A stretch of 20,725 nucleotides of DNA from contig CAMWXM010000015.1 of the NCBI GenBank assembly GCA_947178195.1, positions 1-20,725 of the forward strand, given 5' to 3'. This DNA comes from an uncultured Ruminococcus sp. (GTDB lineage Bacteria; Bacillota; Clostridia; Oscillospirales; Ruminococcaceae). Positions within the stretch are counted from its first letter, which is position 1; each line of letters starts with the position of its first letter. The translations under genes and the position numbers were made by a program. Positions 15,725 to 20,725 of this stretch are shown one piece after another. A model generated the notes under the pieces. That model had not been told where the DNA came from. It did no database searches and was given only the letters and a program-made list of their open reading frames with translations.

Positions 15725-16087
15725 ATGAATGACAAACCAAAATTCGGTCAGTTCATATCCGAGAAAAGGCAAAAGTTATCTATGGAGAGTCAGGAACTTG
15801 CTAAGTCACTTGGGATATCAAACGCATATTTATCTCAGCTTGAGAAAGGCACTCGTACTCACCCAAGCGCCGAGCTGCTTGACCAAATAGCAAAAATTCT
15901 ATGTTTGAGTAAAACTGAAACAGAAACAATGTACGATCTGTATGCGGAGGCAAGCGGGCAAATCAGTCCCGATATTGCAGAATATGTCGCTGAAAATAAA
16001 ATTGTGCGGCAGGCTCTCAGGGCTGCCCGTGATGCCGATGCAGCAGATGAAGATTGGACACAATTCATAGAACAGCTTAAAAAATGA
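15725..16087 (+). CDS. XRE-family helix-turn-helix transcriptional regulator
   Basis: A 120-residue protein with an N-terminal Cro/C1-type helix-turn-helix (residues about 8-62, including SQELAKSLGISNAYLSQLEKGTRTHPSAELLDQIAKIL) and a helical C-terminus (IVRQALRAARDADAADEDW) like that of short XRE regulators in conjugative elements. It probably represses element genes, perhaps as the natural target of an ImmA/IrrE-like peptidase such as the broken gene at 3015. Unusually, no ribosome site precedes the ATG: the terminator of the upstream operon ends 4 bases before it. Either translation starts without a leader, or this gene's original upstream region was replaced when the toxin cargo was inserted. 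Confidence 0.85.
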   Translation: MNDKPKFGQFISEKRQKLSMESQELAKSLGISNAYLSQLEKGTRTHPSAELLDQIAKILCLSKTETETMYDLYAEASGQISPDIAEYVAENKIVRQALRAARDADAADEDWTQFIEQLKK

Positions 16088-16090
16088 ACA

Positions 16091-16147
16091 GTAATTCTGC
16101 GGAGTGATCCGCAAAATTACTACATATGATTTAGCTGTTCAGCTAAA
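16091..16147. repeat. Two adjacent hairpins after the XRE gene
   Basis: The first hairpin (16091-16120) has outer arms GTAAT/ATTAC and inner arms TGCGGA/TCCGCA with a GTGA loop, and no T tract. The second is the near-perfect palindrome TTTAGCTG-TT-CAGCTAAA at 16130-16147. Either could be an XRE operator or a transcript end. Confidence 0.5.
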
Positions 16148-16172
16148 CGACAGAAGGTGATATTTATAAAAA

Positions 16173-16367
16173 GTGAAGGAAAGACAAAACGAATTACATC
16201 AGGTACGCTGTCCGCTTTGCGGCGGTAGGTTATTTGATATTTTGATAAATGAAAATCAGGCAAATCAGCACTCCGTAGCCTGTATGGTTGTGATAAAATG
16301 CTGGAAATGCCGGCAAGTAATAAAAATTGTATATTCTGACTTAGTACAGACACCACGTATATGTTAA
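16173..16367 (+). CDS. Small zinc-ribbon protein
   Basis: A 64-residue protein starting at GTG 16173; an in-frame TAA two codons upstream fixes this as the earliest start. The site AAGGTGA at 16154-16160 is 12 bases away, a long spacing. Two Cys pairs, RCPLCGGRLFD near residue 13 and IKCWKCRQVIKI near residue 44, form a typical zinc ribbon. Similar short ribbon proteins are common in phages and conjugative elements as small nucleic-acid-binding factors. No specific function can be given. Confidence 0.7.
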   Translation: MKERQNELHQVRCPLCGGRLFDILINENQANQHSVACMVVIKCWKCRQVIKIVYSDLVQTPRIC

Positions 16368-16372
16368 ATATA

Positions 16373-16428
16373 GAGTAGGAGTTTGACAAGCAGCTTTTAA
16401 AGCTACTGTCAACCCCTGCTCTTTTTTT
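16373..16428 (+). terminator. Terminator after the zinc-ribbon gene
   Basis: An extended imperfect stem runs from GAGTAGGAGTTTGACA (16373-16388) to TGTCAACCCCTGCTC (16408-16422), with AGCTTTTAAAGCT at the apex, and is followed by seven T. Confidence 0.75.
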
Positions 16429-16432
16429 ATTG

Positions 16433-16467
16433 ACTCCGTTCGCTTTAAAAGCGGAACGGAGTTTTTT
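16433..16467 (+). terminator. Second terminator in tandem
   Basis: ACTCCGTTCGCTT and AAGCGGAACGGAGT form a 13-bp stem with one bulged base, followed by six T at 16462-16467. Confidence 0.8.
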
Positions 16468-16552
16468 ATGCCTTTTTGCATTTTATGGCAATGCTTTATT
16501 GCCAAATATCCGTAGCCTTCGTTTGATTCTAAATTGAACGGAGGTGAAAAAA

Positions 16553-16975
16553 GTGAGCTATAATCATGGCTTGGAAGAAAAAATCTTTGAAGATCAGTGG
16601 AAGAAAACTGCTGAAGAATACAGAAAATCAGGAATGACAGAAGAACAAATAGCGGCAATTTATAGGTTTGACCGAGAGATTTTCAACTCGGATCGCCGCT
16701 ATAAAGAAAGAACAGTTTGTATTTTGGATAATCAGAATATAAGAAAACTGAAGATATATGACGATTATTCAGCCAATAATCGCTGCGGCTGGATAGACAA
16801 AATTGAGGACTCTGAGAAGTATGAAAAGGTAATGTCTCTGCCGGAAATTTGGCGTGAAGTATTTACAATGTACATATTTGATGGGTACACTCAGAAAGAA
16901 ATTTCGTCAAAATTACTGAAACCGCAGCAAACTATTTCTCGTTGGATTGTTAAAATTGCTGAAATTTTATTGTAA
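16553..16975 (+). CDS. Sigma-70 region-4-like helix-turn-helix protein of the element
   Basis: A 140-residue protein. I chose GTG 16553 because GGAGG (16540-16544) is 8 bases upstream; the in-frame GTG at 16544 overlaps that site. The N-terminal half is charged and helical (EDQWKKTAEEYRKSGMTEEQIAAIYRFDREIFNSDRR). The C-terminus (LPEIWREVFTMYIFDGYTQKEISSKLLKPQQTISRWIVKI) has the region-4 helix-turn-helix of sigma factors: YTQKEISSKL, then QQTISRWI. No region 2 is evident, so it is not a full sigma factor. Proteins of this sort in clostridial conjugative elements are thought to act as regulators of element promoters. It sits upstream of the MazF-recombinase operon. Confidence 0.72.
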   Translation: MSYNHGLEEKIFEDQWKKTAEEYRKSGMTEEQIAAIYRFDREIFNSDRRYKERTVCILDNQNIRKLKIYDDYSANNRCGWIDKIEDSEKYEKVMSLPEIWREVFTMYIFDGYTQKEISSKLLKPQQTISRWIVKIAEILL

Positions 16976-17448
16976 GTGGGTAAAACGGGCATTCTCGTCG
17001 GCTATAGGGTGAAAGGGCAAAAGAGTAATCTGAATCCCTTAGCATCTTGAAAATTGAATATACAGCATCGGGAATACGTTAATCCTGCGGGCGGTCTAAA
17101 AATCGTCAGCCACAGAAGCCATACGCTTGCGATAAATATGAAGCTTCGAGACTGAAATAGCTTTTCAGAGGCAATGAAACGCAGGAGGACAATGATACTT
17201 CTGTCCAGTCACAGCACCTCTTGGTCGGGGAATCAGGCAATGAGGGCAGCTTCGAGAGAACCTCGGAGGGATGAGAATTCCATGAGATTGGTAAGCTGCC
17301 AATCGTTCACGATGTTCCGCCATGACGGGTATTGAGAATAAATATCATGGAAAATCGTCTGAACAATCAGACGAAGGCAAAATGAGTTATTACTGCGGTT
17401 TGCGTTTGGCAGACCGCAGTATTACATATCAGGAAGGAGAACACTAAA
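16976..17448 (+). ncRNA. Candidate structured RNA / long leader upstream of mazF
   Basis: This 473-base intergenic stretch has no credible ORF, is less AT-rich than its surroundings, and contains several complementary segments. TCCTGCG (17083-17089) pairs with CGCAGGA (17180-17186), enclosing about 90 bases. GGCAGCTT (17245-17252) pairs with AAGCTGCC (17293-17300). CGTCTGA-ACAA-TCAGACG lies at 17356-17373. A 12-bp stem ACTGCGGTTTGC/GCAGACCGCAGT lies at 17392-17420, just before the MazF ribosome site. It matches no RNA class I can name. It may be an independent RNA or a leader controlling mazF. Confidence 0.45.
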
Positions 17449-17796
17449 ATGGTTGTAAAACGAGGCGATATTTTTTATGCCGATCTTGACCCAATAATCG
17501 GCTCAGAGCAGGGCGGTATCAGACCAGTGTTGGTGGTGCAGAATAATGTGGGGAACAAGTACAGTCCAACGGTAGTTGTGCTGCCAATATCGTCAGCCAA
17601 AAAGCCGAATATGCCAACGCATATTCGCATTTGTGGTTCGAAAATGCTGCACAAAGACTCAATTGTGCTTGCAGAGCAGATACGTACCATAGATCGTGAC
17701 AGACTGCTGAGATATGTGGGTTCTGTAGGTCTGGAAATCATGGAAAAGGTAGATAAGGCAGTAAAAATAAGCATAGGGGTGAAGATTAATGACTAA
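17449..17796 (+). CDS. MazF/PemK-family endoribonuclease toxin
   Basis: A 115-residue protein with the full MazF signature: VKRGDIFYADLDPIIGSEQGGIRPVLVVQN (R25 being the conserved catalytic Arg), VVVLPISS, and IRTIDRDRLLRYVGSV. MazF enzymes cut mRNA at short sequence motifs, arresting growth unless held by a MazE-type antitoxin. The start has AAGGAG (17434-17439) 9 bases upstream. No MazE-like gene precedes it: the upstream 470 bases carry no credible ORF. The downstream 52-residue ORF overlaps by 8 bases and is the only candidate partner. The gene may serve to maintain the element, or it may be a solitary MazF regulator. Confidence 0.9.
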   Translation: MVVKRGDIFYADLDPIIGSEQGGIRPVLVVQNNVGNKYSPTVVVLPISSAKKPNMPTHIRICGSKMLHKDSIVLAEQIRTIDRDRLLRYVGSVGLEIMEKVDKAVKISIGVKIND

Positions 17797-17947
17797 GTTC
17801 GGACAGGCTGAATACATTGATTTTATGGCAAGAATATTTGCGGATAAAATCAGCAATATTCTTGAAGAAAGCGAAAAACAGAATTTTAACAGTATAAATA
17901 CAGAAGATATTTATAAGAAATTTCCGTCCTCAAAGGACACAGCATAA
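17789..17947 (+). CDS. 52-residue protein overlapping mazF, unknown function
   Basis: ATG 17789 lies inside the end of mazF (8-base overlap), with a GGGGTG ribosome-site-like stretch about 10 bases upstream. The product (MTKFGQAEYIDFMARIFADK, then a Glu/Lys-rich helix and KKFPSSKDTA) is predicted helical and acidic overall. I recognise no family. The overlap implies translational coupling to the toxin, so it could be an unconventional antitoxin. It lacks a recognisable DNA-binding N-terminus of MazE type. Confidence 0.6.
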   Translation: MTKFGQAEYIDFMARIFADKISNILEESEKQNFNSINTEDIYKKFPSSKDTA

Positions 17948-17960
17948 TGGAGGAATTAAC

Positions 17961-18079
17961 GTGTTTGGATTTTTTATTGGGTTGGTAATAGGGGTACATT
18001 AGGAATGCTTGCAATGTGTCTTTGCGTGGTGGCGGGACAAGCAGATAAATGTATAAATAGAACAGATTTTAAGGATTAA
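17961..18079 (+). pseudogene. DUF3789-like small membrane protein, one-base frameshift
   Basis: A GTG at 17961 with TGGAGG (17948-17953) 7 bases upstream begins MFGFFIGLVIG and stops after 13 codons. Adding one base in the GGGG run at 17991-17994 restores a 39-residue protein that continues GTLGMLAMCLCVVAGQADK to a TAA at 18077-18079. That matches the hydrophobic, MCLC-AGQAD-ending pattern of DUF3789 proteins found in clostridial mobile elements. The short, otherwise conserved coding sense argues for a recent loss or a homopolymer sequencing error. Confidence 0.65.
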
Positions 18080-18082
18080 TTT

Positions 18083-18124
18083 TGTCAGGTTTGATGATAC
18101 CATTCTGACAGGAAATATGGTATC
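18083..18124. repeat. Nested inverted repeats upstream of the serine recombinase
   Basis: TGTCAG (18083-18088) is inverted as CTGACA (18105-18110). Interleaved with it, GATACCAT (18096-18103) is inverted as ATGGTATC (18117-18124). They lie 28 bases before the recombinase start and could be a recombinase-binding or regulatory site. Confidence 0.5.
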
Positions 18125-18129
18125 CTTGT
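18118..18129 (+). repeat. Shared 12-mer upstream of recombinase 1
   Basis: TGGTATCCTTGT here recurs exactly at 19763-19774. Each copy ends 21-22 bases before the start codon of a recombinase-family gene. This spacing suggests a shared promoter element or binding site. Confidence 0.6.
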
Positions 18130-18151
18130 TGGTGAAGCGGAGGTGATTGAA

Positions 18152-19687
18152 ATGCCGACAGTAACAGTGATACAGCCAACAATAACAGATGAAAAAATTA
18201 AAATGATTCGCTGTGCAGCGTACTGTAGAGTAAGTTCCGACAGCGAAGATCAGCTTAATTCCTTCATGGTACAACTTAAATATTATGAAAATTTTCTTGC
18301 TGACAGCAAAACCGAAACCCTTATAAATGTTTACGCAGACGAGGGCGTGACGGGAACTTGCGAGGATAAGAGAGAAGATTTTCAACGTATGATGAGCGAC
18401 TGCCGAAAGGGTAAGATCGACAGGATATACACAAAGTCAATAAGCCGATTTGCTCGAAATACAAGAGATTGCCTTAAAAATATCCGTGAGTTGAAATCCC
18501 TTGGAATTACGGTATTTTTTGAAAAGGAAAACATTGATACAGCTAATATGCCAGATGAAATGATGATAACTATCATGGGAGGTCTGGCGCAGGAGGAATC
18601 GACTTCAATTTCGCAGAATATGCGATGGAGCGTTCAGAAAAGAATGCAAAACGGGACATATAAAATTGCCCGTCCTCCCTTTGGATTCGATATCATAGAC
18701 GGAGATTTGGTGATAAATAATGCTCAGGCACAGATAGTTAATCAGATTTTTAACTGGTATATCAGTGGCTGTGGCTTGCAGAAAATAGCCGATATTTTGA
18801 ATGAAAGTAATATTCCGAGCAGCCAAAAGCAGAAGAAATGGACAGCTGATATAGTGAAATATATTTTAACAAATGAACGGTATATAGGCGATGCGGTGTT
18901 TCAAAAAAATTGTGTAACGGAAGTCCTACCTCATCTGAAACGGCGTAACTACGGTGAAAAGCCAAAATATTATGTGACGGATACAAATCCTCAAATAGTT
19001 GAAAAAAGAGTTTTTGAAACGGTTCAGAGGCTTCTGAAAGAACGTCATAAACCGTATTCAAACGATGGACATCTGATGTCGGGAAAAATTATCTGTGCAA
19101 AATGCGGAGCAACATATAAGTTCAAAAAATGCGGAGAAAAATTTTATTGGACTTGTCGTACACACGATAAAAAATCTGATCAATGTGAAAACAGCAGGAT
19201 TCTTGAAAATAAAATTCATGGCGCATTTATAACGCTTTATAATAAATTGTTTTACAATTATAAACAGGTTCTTGTACCTCTGCAAATTGCCTTGCAGGAC
19301 TTGAAATTACGGCGATTCAACGGCAATTCCAACGTGATGGAAATTCATAAGGAGATTGCCAAGCTTAAGGAGCAGACTCATGTGCTTGCAAGATTGAAAA
19401 CTAAGGGATTTCTTGACAATGCAAAGTATATTGAGCAGACCGCAGAGATTAATGCAAAAGTCGATAAATTACAGTTAGAGTTGAAGAAAATCACGCATCT
19501 TGACGATGAAGATGAGACTCTTGATCAGATAGATATGCTGATAGATTATTTTAAAAAACAAGATGATTCAATAAATGAATTTGATGAATCTGCATTTGAA
19601 TTTTTGATTGAGAAAATTATTGTGATTAATCATAATGAATTGGAATTCCACATGATTGGAAACTTGAAGTTTAAGGAAAACATATGA
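18152..19687 (+). CDS. Large serine recombinase
   Basis: A 511-residue site-specific recombinase. ATG 18152 follows GGAGGTGA (18139-18146) by 5 bases. Residues 18-155 are the resolvase catalytic domain with nucleophile S28 in YCRVSSDSEDQ and the conserved SISRFARNTRD. Residues about 165-270 are the Recombinase domain (PPFGFDIIDGDLVINN and KWTADIVKYILTNERYIGD). About 305-350 is a zinc ribbon (SGKIICAKCGATYKF to WTCRTHDKKSDQCEN). The C-terminus contains a coiled coil (HKEIAKLKEQTHVLARLKTKG), which in this class governs integration versus excision. All motifs are intact. Together with the following two genes it probably excises and integrates the larger element. The 12-mer shared with the next gene's upstream region suggests common control. 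Confidence 0.94.
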   Translation: MPTVTVIQPTITDEKIKMIRCAAYCRVSSDSEDQLNSFMVQLKYYENFLADSKTETLINVYADEGVTGTCEDKREDFQRMMSDCRKGKIDRIYTKSISRFARNTRDCLKNIRELKSLGITVFFEKENIDTANMPDEMMITIMGGLAQEESTSISQNMRWSVQKRMQNGTYKIARPPFGFDIIDGDLVINNAQAQIVNQIFNWYISGCGLQKIADILNESNIPSSQKQKKWTADIVKYILTNERYIGDAVFQKNCVTEVLPHLKRRNYGEKPKYYVTDTNPQIVEKRVFETVQRLLKERHKPYSNDGHLMSGKIICAKCGATYKFKKCGEKFYWTCRTHDKKSDQCENSRILENKIHGAFITLYNKLFYNYKQVLVPLQIALQDLKLRRFNGNSNVMEIHKEIAKLKEQTHVLARLKTKGFLDNAKYIEQTAEINAKVDKLQLELKKITHLDDEDETLDQIDMLIDYFKKQDDSINEFDESAFEFLIEKIIVINHNELEFHMIGNLKFKENI

Positions 19688-19690
19688 TAT

Positions 19691-19728
19691 ATATGCTCTG
19701 GAATAATAAAATTTCGGAGCATATTTTT
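19691..19728 (+). terminator. Terminator after recombinase 1
   Basis: ATATGCTC (19691-19698) pairs with GAGCATAT (19717-19724), extended inside by GGAA/TTC-type pairs, and is followed by TTTTT. Confidence 0.65.
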
Positions 19729-19762
19729 GTTGGCTTTTGTACTGGATTTTCTCAGAAAAATG

Positions 19763-19774
19763 TGGTATCCTTGT
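19763..19774 (+). repeat. Shared 12-mer upstream of recombinase-like gene 2
   Basis: Exact second copy of TGGTATCCTTGT (18118-18129), ending 21 bases before the start codon at 19796. Confidence 0.6.
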
Positions 19775-19795
19775 CAGTTGAAAGGGGTGAAATTT

Positions 19796-20725
19796 ATGGC
19801 AAAAAACAGAGTTATACCGTTTGGATATTGTATGCGAAACGGCGAGATCACGGTTGATTTTAAAGAGTACAAAGCTGTTATCAGTATCTTTGAAGAGTAT
19901 CTGAACGGCAACAGCTTACTGCAAATCGCAAAGCTTATGGAATCTGAGAGGATCAGGTACAGCGAGGAGTCAGAGCATTGGAATAAAAATATGGTAAAGA
20001 GGATAATTGAGAATGAAAAGTATCTTGGCAATGACAAATACCCTCAGATAATCAGCGAAAAGTTCTTCAATCAAGCAAATGAAAAAAGGGTGTCAAAAGC
20101 AACTTCTATCTGCTCTATATCAGATGAACTGCAGGAGATCAGAAGCCGTACATACTGTTCCGAATGCGATCACAGGTTATCCCGAATCGGTGGTAATAGC
20201 CGTAGTACAAAGTGGGATTGCAGAAATCCTGACTGTTTCAGATTTGAGTATCAGCTTACGGATCAAATGATAATCGGAGCTGTTCTGACCGTTCTGAATA
20301 CAGTCATTGCGAATCCGAATTTGATAGAATCAAGTGGCGAGATAAGCGTGTATTCTCCTACCGCAGATGTGATTCGCAAGCAGAATGAAATAAATCAAAT
20401 GACTGATTCTGCACAAGTAGATTTTGACAGAATAAAGGCTGAAATTTTCAAGCTTGCTGAAATGAAATATGGTTGCTGCAGCTATGATGACTATTCGCAG
20501 AAAACTGCGCAGTTATGGAATCTTCTTGAAGGTAAAGAACAATTAAATAGCTTAGATATTGGCTTATTTAAATCCTGCGTAAGCAAGATTTGGATAAGTC
20601 ATTTTTGTACTATTGAAATTGAATTTATCAACGGAGTACATATTAAAAATATAACGGAAAGGAAGAATGAAAATGCCCACAGCATCGAATGTAACAATAA
20701 TTCCTGCGAAGGCTCAGACAGAGAT
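19796..20725 (+). CDS. Serine-recombinase-like protein lacking the catalytic domain (runs past the window)
   Basis: The frame from ATG 19796 (site AAAGGGGTGA at 19781-19790) is open through the last base, 310 codons. The protein begins MAKNRVIPFGYCMRNGEITV, which corresponds to the middle of a large serine recombinase, at PPFGFDIIDGDLVI in the neighbour. It goes on with the Recombinase domain (YKAVISIFEEYLNGNSLLQIAKLME and WNKNMVKRIIENEKYLG), a zinc ribbon (YCSECDHRLSRIGG to WDCRNPDCFRFEY) and a C-terminal region. The roughly 150-residue resolvase domain with its Ser nucleophile is absent, and its own ribosome site shows this is a designed start rather than a truncation. It could be a DNA-binding partner or directionality factor for the flanking recombinases. 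Its 3' part overlaps the next gene by at least 53 bases. Confidence 0.82.
   Translation, partial: MAKNRVIPFGYCMRNGEITVDFKEYKAVISIFEEYLNGNSLLQIAKLMESERIRYSEESEHWNKNMVKRIIENEKYLGNDKYPQIISEKFFNQANEKRVSKATSICSISDELQEIRSRTYCSECDHRLSRIGGNSRSTKWDCRNPDCFRFEYQLTDQMIIGAVLTVLNTVIANPNLIESSGEISVYSPTADVIRKQNEINQMTDSAQVDFDRIKAEIFKLAEMKYGCCSYDDYSQKTAQLWNLLEGKEQLNSLDIGLFKSCVSKIWISHFCTIEIEFINGVHIKNITERKNENAHSIECNNNSCEGSDRD
20673..20725 (+). CDS. Start of a third recombinase-family gene (partial)
   Basis: ATG 20673 follows AAAGGAAG (20658-20665) by 7 bases and reads MPTASNVTIIPAKAQTE to the window end, in a different frame from the preceding gene. This resembles the N-terminal leader of large serine recombinases in such elements; the first one here starts MPTVTVIQPTITDEK. 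The catalytic domain would begin just outside the window, so the call rests on a short leader and context. Confidence 0.6.
   Translation, partial: MPTASNVTIIPAKAQTE

Noticed and set aside
16976..17448. Group II intron, tmRNA or RNase P RNA in the mazF leader
   Set aside because: The GTGGG start and several helices are suggestive. However, no group II domain V, no tRNA-like ends or tag ORF, and no RNase P conserved core could be found.
18143..18151. GTG start for the serine recombinase
   Set aside because: It overlaps the ribosome site GGAGGTGA. The ATG at 18152 is properly spaced.
20079..20270. 63-codon forward ORF near the right end
   Set aside because: It is out of frame with the long recombinase-like frame 19796-20725, which has recognisable domains, and it shows no family features.

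Overview
The window is a low-GC, Gram-positive accessory region. Its gene families (MobP3-type relaxase, DUF6103-like and DUF3789-like small proteins, large serine recombinases, and dockerin-like calcium-loop repeats in a secreted protein) point to a Clostridia/Oscillospiraceae bacterium, most likely Ruminococcus or a close relative, and to an integrative conjugative or mobilizable element. No host-chromosome housekeeping gene, rRNA or tRNA is visible.

Layout. (1) 1-2925 is a mobilization module: the end of a small DUF6103-like gene, a hairpin-rich intergenic region that is a candidate oriT, a ribbon-helix-helix-like accessory protein, and a MobP3-type relaxase with C-terminal Sel1-like repeats. 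(2) 3015-3828 is an ImmA/IrrE-like zinc peptidase broken by a one-base frameshift, followed by two terminators. (3) 3902-5406 is a tyrosine integrase bracketed by a perfect 21-bp inverted repeat. (4) 5460-8438 is a complete agr-type quorum-sensing cassette in the order response regulator, histidine kinase, AgrD-like peptide, AgrB-like processing protease. A LytTR-type direct-repeat promoter lies in front of agrD. (5) 8525-15684 is a 2175-residue secreted RHS/YD-repeat protein whose C-terminal tip resembles a lysozyme-like peptidoglycan hydrolase. A four-base-overlapping, membrane-anchored candidate immunity gene follows. (6) 15725-20725 returns to element backbone: XRE regulator, zinc-ribbon protein, sigma-region-4-like protein, a roughly 470-base intergenic stretch rich in helices, a MazF-like toxin with an overlapping 52-residue ORF, a frameshifted DUF3789-like gene, a large serine recombinase, a recombinase-like protein lacking the catalytic domain, and the start of a third recombinase.

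The most interesting unit is 3902-15684, which looks like cargo between the relaxase module and the regulatory/recombinase backbone. My reading is a cell-density-controlled polymorphic toxin. The peptide signal is matured by AgrB and sensed by the kinase, and the LytTR regulator acts at the promoter before agrD. Transcription then runs through a weak hairpin into the RHS toxin and immunity genes, which have no evident promoter of their own. The integrase segment next door may be an invertible switch: it holds a reverse-strand promoter that now faces two terminators but would face the agr genes after inversion. The individual gene families are recognised with good confidence. The functional coupling, the inversion, and the immunity role are inferences.
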